DNA of 54,453 nt from Pseudoxanthomonas sp. Root630 (GTDB taxonomy: Bacteria > Pseudomonadota > Gammaproteobacteria > Xanthomonadales > Xanthomonadaceae), in assembly GCF_001427585.1 (NCBI RefSeq), contig NZ_LMGY01000007.1:33589-88041 (forward strand), written 5' to 3'. Below, piece after piece: positions 30,096 through 38,172 of this stretch. The notes beneath the pieces were generated by a model. The model was given only the letters and a program-made list of their open reading frames with translations. It made no database searches and was not told the DNA's origin. Position 1 is the stretch's first letter; each line of letters starts with the position of its first letter. Position numbers and translations under genes: made by a program.

Positions 30096-33000
30096 TCAGG
30101 CCATCGCCTGGCGCAACTGGCCGCGGGCGAGGGCGGTCGCTTCATCGACCTCCATCGGCCGGCCGAAGAAATAACCCTGCATCTCGTCGCAGCGCATCTG
30201 CTGCAGCGCGCTCATCTGTTCCGCCGTTTCCACGCCCTCGGCGATGGTGCGCAGGCCCATTTCGTGCGCGAGCACGAGGATCGTGCGGGCGATGGCGCGG
30301 TCGGTGCTTTCCGCAGCGATGCCGTCCACGAAGCTGCGGTCGATCTTGATGATGTCCAGCGGCAGCCGCTGCAGATAGGCCATGCTGGAATAGCCGGTGC
30401 CGAAGTCGTCCAGCGCCAGGCGCACGCCCAGCGCATGCAGCGCCTGCAGCATCTCCTGCGCGGCGCCCATGTCTTCCACCAGCACGCTCTCGGTGAGCTC
30501 CAGCGTCAGCGCGTCCGCCGGCAGTGCGTGGCGTTGCAGGCAGTCGGCGATCCACGGTGCGAGGGTCGGTTGGCCGAGCTGGCTGGGCGACAGGTTCACC
30601 GCCATGCCCAGCGTGCGCAGGCCCATCGCGCGCCAGCGTGCCAACTGCTGGCAGGCCTGTTCCAGCACGAAGTGGCCGATGTCTTCCATCAGGCCCGCGC
30701 TTTCGGCCAGCGGAATGAACACCGACGGCGGCACCTCGCCCCATGCGGGGTGGCGCCAGCGCGCCAGCGCTTCGAATCCGTTCAATTGCAACGTGTCGCC
30801 ATCCACGACCGGCTGGTAGGCGAGCCGCAGCTGGCCGCGCGCCACCGCCTCGCGCAACGCCGTGACGCGGCTGAGGCGGTCGTTGGCTTCCTGCAGGGCA
30901 CCGGTCGAAGGCAGCCGCACCTGGTTCCTGCCGGCGCGCTTGGCCAGGTGGCGCGCGTCGTCCGCGCTGCGCAGCAGGCCTTGCAGGTCGATGCCGTGTT
31001 CCGGCGCGTGCGCCAGGCCGATGCTGGCGGTGACCGTGAACGAAGGATGCGTGGAGTACAGCGCGATCGGTTGGCCCACTGCGCGCCGGATCTCTTCCGC
31101 CCAATGGTTGAGCTGGTCGATATCGGTGTCGGCGAAATGCACCAGGAAGCCTTCGCCACCGTAGCGGTAGACACGGCCCTGCTCGGCGACGGCGCCGGAA
31201 ATGCGCTGGCCCATGCGGCGCAGCACTTCGTCGCCGCCGTCGTGCCCGAACGAATCGTTGACCATGCCGAAGCCGTCCAGGTCGACGATGGCCAGCCCAT
31301 GTCCCGACGGCGTCGGCGCTGCGATCTGCTCGCTGATCAGGGTGGCCTGCGCCGAGAAACGCGGCAGGCCGGTGGCGCTGTCCATCGCGGCGGCATCGTT
31401 GAGCCGTCGCTGCGCGTCGAGGCGGCGCTCGGTTTCGGTCAGCAGCGAGCGGGCGGTTTCCGCCGCTTCGGTGGAGCGGCGCCGCGACAGGTCCAGCAGG
31501 AACAGCACGAATGCGATCAGCAGGCCGCTGCTGAGGCCGCCCACGACCAGCGAGCGCGGCAACGCGAACGAGGTCAGCGCGGGCGGTGCCCACAACGACA
31601 GTTCCACCTCGTGGCCGGGCAGCGACACCTGCTGCACCGACAGCGGGGCGCCCAGCGGATCGCCCTGTTCGACCGTCTGCATGCCGTCGGCGGTGGCGCG
31701 TACGGGGCGGTCGGAGAACACCGCCTTGTTGAGCGTACGCACGAAATCGTCCAGGGCGATGAACGCCTGCGTGCGGCGGCCGGCGCTGTCCACCGTCAAC
31801 CACCAGCCGCCCGGCACCGCCAGCAGGTGGCCTTCGTCGGCGACCGGTACCGGCGGTGAAGGCGCGGCAGGCGCATCGAAACCCGGTTCCACCCAGCGGT
31901 ACTCGCCCGCGTCGCCCACGCTGCGCACCACGCGGAAGGCGGCGTAGGCGCGCACCATGTCGGCGACGTGGCGATCGAACAGCGCCTCCGCCGCGTCGGG
32001 GCGCGAGGCCACCAGCGACGACGACAGCTGCCGCAACGCACTGCGGCGCAATTCGACGCCGCGCTGGAACGTTGCCGACGCGCTCGCCGTCTGCGTCTCC
32101 ATCACCCGGCGCGCCATCGCATCGCGATCGGCCGTGGCCGCCAGCCAGAACATCCCACCCAACGTCAGCGCCGCCGCCATCGGCAACACGCCGAACAAAC
32201 GTTCGCGCAGCGAATTCTCGCCGGCCACCGCCAGCGCCAGCCCCATCGCGACCAGCTGCGCCGTCGCGGTCAGGGAGATCTGGTACATCGACATGCCTTC
32301 GCGGTGGTAAGGCAGCTGGATCAGCAGGCCCAGCGCCGCCATGCCGGCCACCGACGCCATCGCGATGCCCAGGCCGCGGGTGATGCCCCAGCGCGCGTTT
32401 TCCCAGCGCTGCAACGCCTGCGGCAACAGCGCCACCGCGATCCAGGCGGTCAGCACGCCGTAGTCGGTGTAGCCGCCGATGAGCGGGGTGGTGGCGCGCG
32501 GCAACCAGCCGATGCCATGCAACATCGCGTTCAACGGCGTGGTGACGCCGCCCAGCGTCTGCAGCAGGGTGAACAGCAGCGGCAGGGCCACCAGCCCCAT
32601 CAGGATCCATGCCGCACGCTCCTGGTCGCGTTGGCGCAGCAACAGGGCCATGGCGAGCAGGGCCAGCGTCAGCGTCGAGATCGGGCGCATCGGCAGGTAG
32701 CTCACGCCCATCCTGCCGACCAGGCTGCCCGGGGCGTGCCAACCGACCAGCGCCACGACGGTGAAGGCGAGCACGAAGGCGACCAGTTCGGTGCTCGTAT
32801 CGAGTGTCCGGCCCGCGCGCAACGACGGTGTGTAGACCAGCAGGAACATCGCGAGCGCCGAGAGTGCCAGCGACCACCCGATCTCGGCAGGCGCGCCGCC
32901 GGGCTGCAACGCGCCCAGCACCGGTTGCACCGCGAGCAGCAGCAGCGCGGCGGCGAACACGCGCATGACGAATTCCGCCCAGTAGGTGCGCCACAACCGC

Positions 33001-33269
33001 GCCCACACGATGATCGTCGTCGCGGCCAGCACCAGGCAGGTCCCCAACGCATGGAACTGCCAGACATGCACCAGGAACAGCACCGTCAGCAGGCCCACCA
33101 CGGCGCCACGCACCTTGCGTTCTTCGCTGCGCCAGGTGGCGATCGCCACGAGGACGCCGACCACCGGCACGCTGTCGTCGACGAAATGGCCACTGCCCAT
33201 GTTCATCAACGTGAACCCGGCCGCCATCACCCAGGCCAACGCAGCCGCAAAGCGCTGTGCCCATTGCAT
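30096..33269 (-). CDS. Multi-pass membrane GGDEF(degenerate)-EAL protein
   Basis: The 1057-residue protein begins with about ten hydrophobic helices (residues 1-380). An extracytoplasmic region (about 385-570), a further helix (VVGGLSSGLLIAFVLFLLDL), a GGDEF domain (about 620-785) and an EAL domain (about 810-1050) follow. The cyclase site reads GGEGF at 704-708 instead of GG(D/E)EF, so cyclase activity is probably lost. The EAL residues are intact: E833 of FEALARW, NLSPSQ, LELTES, LDDFGTGYSS, IKIDRS, AEGVE and EMQGYFFGRP. It should be a membrane c-di-GMP phosphodiesterase, perhaps GTP-modulated. The start is chosen at 33269; an upstream ATG at 33362 is unsupported. Confidence 0.87.
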   Translation of the reverse strand: MQWAQRFAAALAWVMAAGFTLMNMGSGHFVDDSVPVVGVLVAIATWRSEERKVRGAVVGLLTVLFLVHVWQFHALGTCLVLAATTIIVWARLWRTYWAEFVMRVFAAALLLLAVQPVLGALQPGGAPAEIGWSLALSALAMFLLVYTPSLRAGRTLDTSTELVAFVLAFTVVALVGWHAPGSLVGRMGVSYLPMRPISTLTLALLAMALLLRQRDQERAAWILMGLVALPLLFTLLQTLGGVTTPLNAMLHGIGWLPRATTPLIGGYTDYGVLTAWIAVALLPQALQRWENARWGITRGLGIAMASVAGMAALGLLIQLPYHREGMSMYQISLTATAQLVAMGLALAVAGENSLRERLFGVLPMAAALTLGGMFWLAATADRDAMARRVMETQTASASATFQRGVELRRSALRQLSSSLVASRPDAAEALFDRHVADMVRAYAAFRVVRSVGDAGEYRWVEPGFDAPAAPSPPVPVADEGHLLAVPGGWWLTVDSAGRRTQAFIALDDFVRTLNKAVFSDRPVRATADGMQTVEQGDPLGAPLSVQQVSLPGHEVELSLWAPPALTSFALPRSLVVGGLSSGLLIAFVLFLLDLSRRRSTEAAETARSLLTETERRLDAQRRLNDAAAMDSATGLPRFSAQATLISEQIAAPTPSGHGLAIVDLDGFGMVNDSFGHDGGDEVLRRMGQRISGAVAEQGRVYRYGGEGFLVHFADTDIDQLNHWAEEIRRAVGQPIALYSTHPSFTVTASIGLAHAPEHGIDLQGLLRSADDARHLAKRAGRNQVRLPSTGALQEANDRLSRVTALREAVARGQLRLAYQPVVDGDTLQLNGFEALARWRHPAWGEVPPSVFIPLAESAGLMEDIGHFVLEQACQQLARWRAMGLRTLGMAVNLSPSQLGQPTLAPWIADCLQRHALPADALTLELTESVLVEDMGAAQEMLQALHALGVRLALDDFGTGYSSMAYLQRLPLDIIKIDRSFVDGIAAESTDRAIARTILVLAHEMGLRTIAEGVETAEQMSALQQMRCDEMQGYFFGRPMEVDEATALARGQLRQAMA

Positions 33270-33399
33270 GGGCCGCCATAGGTCCTGGTGTATTGCCAAT
33301 GCCTTCCCCTGCGGGGCCGACGCCCCGGGGACTGTGATACCCAAATCGCCGCCGGGCCGCAAGCGCGGCTGGCGGAATGGGTGAACCGGGCAGGCAGAA

Positions 33400-33423
33400 C
33401 CGGCGCGCCGGAAGGCGCGCCGG
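33400..33423 (-). terminator. Hairpin after the alpha/beta hydrolase gene
   Basis: A perfect 10-bp stem, CCGGCGCGCC with its complement, and a GGAA loop, starting 9 nt after the hydrolase stop on the minus strand. GC-only with no T-tract; its position fits a terminator or 3'-end stabiliser. Confidence 0.6.
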
Positions 33424-33431
33424 CGTGGGGA

Positions 33432-34433
33432 TCAGCTCTTGGCGAACGCCAGCATGTCGGCGTTGAGCTTGTCCTTGTGCGTGTCGGTGATGCCGTGCGG
33501 CGCGCCCGCGTAGACCACCAGCTGGCTGTTCTTCACCAGCGTGGCGGAAGCACGCGCAGCGGCATCGATCGGCACGATCTGGTCGTCATCGCCGTGGATG
33601 ATGATGGTCGGCACGTCGAACTTCTTCAGGTCCTCGGTGAAGTCGGTTTCCGAGAACGCCTTGATGCTGTCGTACGTGTTCTTGTGCCCGCCCATCATGC
33701 CCTGCAGCCACCATGCATCGATCACGCCCTGCGAGGGCTTCGCGCCGGGGCGGTTGTAGCCGAAGAACGGACCGGTGGGGATGTCCTTGAACAGCTGCGA
33801 ACGATTGGCCAGCAGACCGGCGCGGATGCCGTCGAACACCTCGATCGGCAGGCCGCCGGGATTGGCTTCGGTCTTGAGCATCAGCGGCGGCACCGCGGAC
33901 ACCAGGCCGGCCTTCTTCACGCGTTTGGTGCCATGGCGGCCGATGTAGCGCGCCACTTCGCCACCGCCGGTGGAGAAGCCGAACATCGTGATGTCCTTCA
34001 GGTCCAGGTGTTCGATCAGCTGCGCCAGGTCGTCGGCGTAGTGATCCATGTCGTTGCCGTCCCACGGCTGGCTGGAGCGCCCGTGGCCGCGGCGGTCGTG
34101 CGCGATCACGCGGAAGCCGTTCGCGGCCAGGTGGTAGGCCTGCGATTCCCAACTGTCCGCATTCAACGGCCAGCCGTGGCTCAGCGTCACGACCGGGCCG
34201 TCCTTCGGGCCCCAGTCCTTGAAGTAGATCTGCACGTCGTCTTTGGTGGTGAACAGGCCCATGGCGGTTCTCTCGAGGGTCGGGGAAGGGGGAGGCAGCG
34301 GCGATGCGGTGGACGTCGGCGCGTCGTTGCGGCTGCAGGCTGCCAGCGGCAGGAGGGCCGCGCCGGCGATGACGGTGCCGGCCAGCATCAGCTGCCGCCG
34401 TTGCAGGTCGATGTCGTGGGGAGTGTCCGGCAT
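33432..34433 (-). CDS. Alpha/beta hydrolase, chloroperoxidase type, with lipoprotein signal
   Basis: The 333-residue protein contains a non-heme chloroperoxidase-like alpha/beta hydrolase. Visible are [12 protein letters not shown] (oxyanion region), nucleophile serine in GFSTGGG, aspartate in HGDDDQIVP and histidine in AGAPHGI. Homologues usually begin at a sequence like [18 protein letters not shown], which here lies at an internal ATG (34262). The upstream part adds a twin-arginine RRQLML, a hydrophobic core and a LAAC lipobox, so the long form would be an exported lipoprotein. The true substrate is unknown; these enzymes act as esterases or perhydrolases. Confidence 0.87.
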   Translation of the reverse strand: MPDTPHDIDLQRRQLMLAGTVIAGAALLPLAACSRNDAPTSTASPLPPPSPTLERTAMGLFTTKDDVQIYFKDWGPKDGPVVTLSHGWPLNADSWESQAYHLAANGFRVIAHDRRGHGRSSQPWDGNDMDHYADDLAQLIEHLDLKDITMFGFSTGGGEVARYIGRHGTKRVKKAGLVSAVPPLMLKTEANPGGLPIEVFDGIRAGLLANRSQLFKDIPTGPFFGYNRPGAKPSQGVIDAWWLQGMMGGHKNTYDSIKAFSETDFTEDLKKFDVPTIIIHGDDDQIVPIDAAARASATLVKNSQLVVYAGAPHGITDTHKDKLNADMLAFAKS

Positions 34434-34603
34434 GGAAAGTAATCCGGGGTGAGGGTGGCGATATCCCCACCTTCCCATCCCCCTTCATGCGCCGATTGCA
34501 CCGGCGTGCGCAGATGCCGCTCGGTCATCGCAACGGGGCGGGACTGCGGCGTCGCGCGCCGACAGGCCCTATAGTCCGCGGACCCTTCAACGGAGCGTCC
34601 GCG

Positions 34604-34993
34604 ATGCCGATCGAACTGAAGATGCTGGCCTGGTCCGTCGCCCTGGGCCTGGTGCACGTACTGGTGGGCGCGACGCTGACCACGCACCAACGCGGCTTGA
34701 AGTGGAATGTCGGTGCGCGCGATGCGGTGCTGCCGCCGCTGACCGGCGCGGCGGCGCGGGTGGACCGCGCGCTGCGCAACTTCCTGGAAACCTTTCCGTT
34801 CTTCGCCGCCGCCGTGCTGGCGGTGGTGGTGCTGGAGCGCGGCGATGCCGCCACCGCGCTGGGCGCGCAGTGCTACTTCTGGGCGCGCCTGGTGTACGTG
34901 CCGTTGTATGCGGCCGGCGTGCCCTATCTGCGCACCGTGGTGTGGGCGGTCTCGCTGTGGGGCCTGCTGCAGGTCCTGTGGGCGCTGTTCTGA
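34604..34993 (+). CDS. MAPEG family membrane protein
   Basis: This encodes 129 residues with four membrane helices and the MAPEG pattern: ALRNFLETFPFFAAAVLAVV in the second helix, then YFWARLVYVPLYAAGVPYLR. MAPEG proteins include membrane glutathione transferases and eicosanoid enzymes; the bacterial role is generally unknown. GGAG lies about 10 nt before the ATG and a TATAGT -10-like box at 34570-34575. It is a single gene divergent from the hydrolase. Confidence 0.87.
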   Translation: MPIELKMLAWSVALGLVHVLVGATLTTHQRGLKWNVGARDAVLPPLTGAAARVDRALRNFLETFPFFAAAVLAVVVLERGDAATALGAQCYFWARLVYVPLYAAGVPYLRTVVWAVSLWGLLQVLWALF

Positions 34994-35072
34994 TCGCGCG
35001 ATCGCACGGATTCATCGCAGGGCAGGGCTGGAACGCGCGATTGACACTAGACTAGGGGCGACCCCTCACCAG

Positions 35073-35094
35073 GCCCGTGCGCACGCGCACGGGC
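35073..35094 (+). other. Leader hairpin of the ClpP-like lipoprotein gene
   Basis: A perfect 9-bp stem, GCCCGTGCG with its complement, and a CACG loop, ending 17 nt before the ATG at 35112. It could mask or position the ribosome site, since no obvious Shine-Dalgarno lies between hairpin and ATG. Confidence 0.5.
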
Positions 35095-35111
35095 AGTGTA
35101 CGAACGCCCGG

Positions 35112-36254
35112 ATGCTGTCCCGTCTTTCCCCCCTGACGACCCTGCTGCTGTTGGCCCTCCTGGCGCTGGCCGGCTGCCGCATGGACACGCCGGACGTGGC
35201 GCCCGACGCGCTGGCCCAGGCCCCGGCCGAGCCGCCGAAGGACACCCCGGCGCAGCAGGCCGAGCGCGGCGACGGGGCGGTCTCCACCGATACGCTGGCC
35301 GGCGGCGCACGCAAGGCGGACGACGCGCTACCCACTGAATGGCCGACGGCCCAGGTCGCCTCGGGCACCGCGCATGTCAGCTGCCAGGCCGACTACACCA
35401 CCGAGGACGGCGATGGCGTGCCGCTGCAATCGCTGGCGTTCTTCAGCGTGGTCGATGCGCTGTCGCCCTGCCAGAAGGGCGGTGTGTTGCGCCTGCGCTA
35501 CCAGGGCAAGATCGCGGCCGACTTCACCGACCTGGTCAAGCGCGTGGCCGACATCGCCGACCGCATGGGCATCCACAAGCGCATCCTGGACCTGGACTCG
35601 GCCGGCGGGCAGGTGGAGGACGCCATCCGCGCGGGCGACGCCATCGGCGCCAGCGGGTGGACGATCTGGGTACGCGAAGGTTCGGTCTGCCACAGTGCCT
35701 GCGTGTTCGTGCTGGGTGCGGGCGACAACCGGATGATCTCCGGCAAGGTGGGGGTGCACCGGATCATCCGCATGAGTTCCACCGCCACCACGCGCAGCGA
35801 GCTCAACGAGGAACTGCGCGGCGTCTACGACCGGGTGAAGGACTACCTGTCGCGCAATGGCGTAGCGGTGGCCGTGGCCGACCTGATGATGACCGTGCCC
35901 AACCGTCGGCTGCGCCTGCTCAGCAAGGACGAACTGCAGGAGTACGGGCTGGACGGCACCAACGCCGCCCAGGACGACCTGGACCGCCTGCAGCTGATGC
36001 GCCGCTGCGGCGCCGATTTCGTCAACCGGCGCGATGCCTTCATGCGCAGCTTCGATGCCGAGTGCAAGACCGCCGGCGCCGGCCTGGATGAGATGCAGGC
36101 CTGCGGCCTGGAGCTGCGCGGGCGTTTCCAGTTCCCCGATGCGAAGTGCCCGGCCGACAGCCCGCTGTCCGAGTTCGACCGCCTCGCGGACGTGGAAACC
36201 GCCCCCGAGGACGCGGCCAGCGCACCCGGCCCCGAAGCAGGCACCGCGCACTGA
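35112..36254 (+). CDS. ClpP-like (crotonase-fold) lipoprotein
   Basis: The 380-residue lipoprotein has a lipobox LAGC (Cys 22) and an acidic, Pro/Ala-rich linker. A ClpP/crotonase-like domain (about 90-280) follows, with ILDLDSAGGQVEDAI, a serine in the setting VCHSAC (S195) and a histidine in KVGVHRI (H216), where ClpP has its catalytic Ser and His. Six or more cysteines outside that core suggest disulfides in the periplasm. Peptidase activity is plausible but unproven. There is no obvious ribosome site, only the leader hairpin. Frames upstream of 35112 are not supported. Confidence 0.8.
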   Translation: MLSRLSPLTTLLLLALLALAGCRMDTPDVAPDALAQAPAEPPKDTPAQQAERGDGAVSTDTLAGGARKADDALPTEWPTAQVASGTAHVSCQADYTTEDGDGVPLQSLAFFSVVDALSPCQKGGVLRLRYQGKIAADFTDLVKRVADIADRMGIHKRILDLDSAGGQVEDAIRAGDAIGASGWTIWVREGSVCHSACVFVLGAGDNRMISGKVGVHRIIRMSSTATTRSELNEELRGVYDRVKDYLSRNGVAVAVADLMMTVPNRRLRLLSKDELQEYGLDGTNAAQDDLDRLQLMRRCGADFVNRRDAFMRSFDAECKTAGAGLDEMQACGLELRGRFQFPDAKCPADSPLSEFDRLADVETAPEDAASAPGPEAGTAH

Positions 36255-36287
36255 GCCGCGCGCACTCGTTTACCAGGCAGGGCGGTG

Positions 36288-36509
36288 CTAGTTCTTGGGG
36301 TGTCCGCGGAGGACGAGGACGACCCGCACGGCGGCCCTGATGACCACCAGGAACAGGGCGAAGCTGGTGATGATGAAGAACGGCCCCGGGCTGGGATCCG
36401 CGTCCAGCGTGGTCACCAGCGTGTAGAGGCTGAGAACCAGCAGGGCGACCATGGCCACCAGCCAGACGAGCTGCTTGACGTAGGGGCGTGTGGTGGAGGA
36501 CGGGATCAT
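36288..36509 (-). CDS. Small two-helix membrane protein
   Basis: This encodes 73 residues with two hydrophobic helices (LVWLVAMVALLVLSLYTLV and FFIITSFALFLVVIRAAVRV) and a basic tail ending GHPKN. I do not recognise it. It is 28 bp downstream of the S4 gene on the same strand and may belong to the same transcript as the second ECF sigma factor, its membrane partner and the S4 protein. The ribosome site is weak. Confidence 0.6.
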   Translation of the reverse strand: MIPSSTTRPYVKQLVWLVAMVALLVLSLYTLVTTLDADPSPGPFFIITSFALFLVVIRAAVRVVLVLRGHPKN

Positions 36510-36537
36510 GGCGTTGTCGAATCCCCGCCTGCGCCTG

Positions 36538-36753
36538 TCAGCCCACCACCCGGATTTCGGCATCGCCGACGCGCACGACCTGGCCGGCGCGGATCTTCGC
36601 GGTCTTGCGCAGTTCCACCGTGCCATCCACCGTCACCTCGCCGCTGGCGACGATGGCCTTGCCCTGGCCGCCGCTGTCGGCGAGGCCGACCAGTTTCAGC
36701 AACTGGTTGAGTTCCACGTGGTCGCGGTCGAGGTCGAAATCGATGGTGTGCAT
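36538..36753 (-). CDS. S4-domain RNA-binding protein (YbcJ-like)
   Basis: This encodes 71 residues made up of an S4 domain: ELNQLLKLVGLADSGGQGKA, VASGEVTVDGTVELRKTAKI, RAGQVVRVG. S4 domains bind structured RNA, typically rRNA or tRNA. It lies 29 bp after the membrane-protein gene of the ECF cluster. No strong ribosome site is visible. Confidence 0.88.
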   Translation of the reverse strand: MHTIDFDLDRDHVELNQLLKLVGLADSGGQGKAIVASGEVTVDGTVELRKTAKIRAGQVVRVGDAEIRVVG

Positions 36754-36782
36754 GCGCGCAGTGTAAGCGACCGCCCGCGCGC

Positions 36783-37481
36783 TCACTCGACTTCGAAGCG
36801 GGCCACGTCGTCGATCTGCGCCTGCGCGCGGCGCAGGCTGGTGCCTGTCACGCTCTCGTCCATGAACCTGGCCAGGCGAGGACGCGCGGGGCTGCGCGAC
36901 CAGCGATGGAGCCACAGCGTGCCCAGCAGGCCCGCCACGCCCACGCCCATTCCGATCCAGACCATGCCGGGCGCCCGCGCATACAGGTCGGTGCCGCCCA
37001 ATCCCGCCACGACCATCAGCAGCGGCACCCACAGGAACCACCACGGCAGCCCGGCCAGCATGCCGTTGATGAGGTAGGTACGCCGCAGGGTGGCCAGCCG
37101 CTTCTGGATGTCGACGATGGGCAGGGCGTAATCGATCTGGCCGATGCAGCGCAGTGTCTGGCCCGCCATCGCGACCGTGGCGATGCCGTAGAGCTGCACG
37201 ACGATGCCGGCCACCACCGTCGTCCACGCCAGGCCGTCGGCCGATTGCCCGCCGCGGATCCACAGCAGCGCGGCCAGCAGGATGAAGGGCACGCCGAACA
37301 GCGTCTGCACCACCTGGCCCCAGAATAGCGGGCGCAGGCTGGTGAGCGCCTTCTGCTTGCGCTGTTCCAGCAGCACGTGGGTCTGCAGCGCGTCGTGCCG
37401 TTCCAGGCGGCGCGACAGCGTCTGCCACGCGAGTTTCAGATCATCGGGTTCCATCGTGGCGATTCCGTCGGAAGAGGTCAT
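36783..37481 (-). CDS. Membrane protein paired with ECF sigma factor, possible anti-sigma
   Basis: The 232-residue protein has a cytoplasmic, Leu/Arg-rich N-terminus (about 1-50, helical: DDLKLAWQTLSRRLERHDAL) and four hydrophobic helices (about 55-185), then a short basic cytoplasmic tail. The gene starts 5 bp after the stop of an ECF sigma gene. The topology suggests a membrane anti-sigma factor whose N-terminal helix binds the sigma factor, although no recognised anti-sigma motif is seen. ATG at 37454 is an alternative start. Confidence 0.72.
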   Translation of the reverse strand: MTSSDGIATMEPDDLKLAWQTLSRRLERHDALQTHVLLEQRKQKALTSLRPLFWGQVVQTLFGVPFILLAALLWIRGGQSADGLAWTTVVAGIVVQLYGIATVAMAGQTLRCIGQIDYALPIVDIQKRLATLRRTYLINGMLAGLPWWFLWVPLLMVVAGLGGTDLYARAPGMVWIGMGVGVAGLLGTLWLHRWSRSPARPRLARFMDESVTGTSLRRAQAQIDDVARFEVE

Positions 37482-37486
37482 GAGGG

Positions 37487-37984
37487 TCAGAGTTCCTGGC
37501 GCAGCCGCTGTTTGAGCCGGCCGATCTTGGTGGCGACGTTGGTTTCGCTCAGGCCGAGCACGTCGGCCATCTCGCGATGGCTGCGATCCTCCAGGTAGAG
37601 CAGCAGCAGGGCACGGTCGAGCGGCGGCTGCGCCTGGATGAAGCGGTAGAGCAGGTCGACCTGCTGGCGACCTTCATGGTCGTGCGCACGCGGATCGGCG
37701 AGGTCGTGGTGGTCCTCGTTCCACGCCTCGGGTTGCACGCCGCGTGTGCGACCACGGACGTAGGAAATCGCCACGTTCAGCGCGATCCGGTACATCCACG
37801 TCGCGACCGGGCGCTGCGGGTCGTAGCCGGGCCAGGCGCGCCACAGCTGGGTGGCGATCTCCTGCATCAGGTCGTCGCGGTCGTCCGGGTGCCAGGCGTA
37901 GGTGCCGGCCACCTTGGCGACGATGCCGCGATGGGCCTGCAGCACCGCCTGGAAGCCGGCGCGGGCGTCGGTGTCCGTGGTCAT
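37487..37984 (-). CDS. Second ECF-type RNA polymerase sigma factor
   Basis: The 165-residue protein has region 2 (DDRDDLMQEIATQLWRAW, with VATWMYRIALNVAISYVR) and region 4 (HREMADVLGLSETNVATKIGRL). It is distinct from the ChrR-linked sigma factor. The start is tentative: ATG at 37984, or ATG at 38002 adding six residues; neither has a clear ribosome site. An inverted repeat with GGAA-ended arms lies about 70-100 bp upstream, where its own promoter is expected. It is co-directional with the membrane protein and S4 genes. Confidence 0.87.
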   Translation of the reverse strand: MTTDTDARAGFQAVLQAHRGIVAKVAGTYAWHPDDRDDLMQEIATQLWRAWPGYDPQRPVATWMYRIALNVAISYVRGRTRGVQPEAWNEDHHDLADPRAHDHEGRQQVDLLYRFIQAQPPLDRALLLLYLEDRSHREMADVLGLSETNVATKIGRLKQRLRQEL

Positions 37985-38053
37985 GGCAGGGGTGGATGGC
38001 ATCCGGGCATCGGCTCGATTGTGCGGGTCTGGAGGGTGATTCGCTGCTGTGCG

Positions 38054-38086
38054 GGAAACATCACAGGCCGTCGCCTGCGATGTTCC
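38054..38086. promoter_or_regulatory. Inverted repeat upstream of the second ECF gene
   Basis: GGAAACATCACAGGC (38054-38068) and GCCTGCGATGTTCC (38073-38086) form a near-perfect dyad. Read outward from each arm, GGAA(A)C resembles an ECF -35 element in both directions, between the sigma gene and the divergent methyltransferase gene. It may hold autoregulated divergent promoters or an operator. Confidence 0.45.
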
Positions 38087-38172
38087 TGCCTTCCGTGCCG
38101 GCTCAGCCGATATGTGAAAATGCGGCATCGGGTCCGTCACGGGCTCCAGACAGACCTCGACGGCCTTCCTGC

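Noticed and set aside
30142..33279. 1045-residue alternative frame over the GGDEF-EAL gene
   Set aside because: Arg/Ala/Gly-rich shadow frame; the other frame has all EAL motifs.
35041..35069. TTGACA as -35 of the ClpP-like lipoprotein gene
   Set aside because: No acceptable -10 box lies 16-19 nt downstream.
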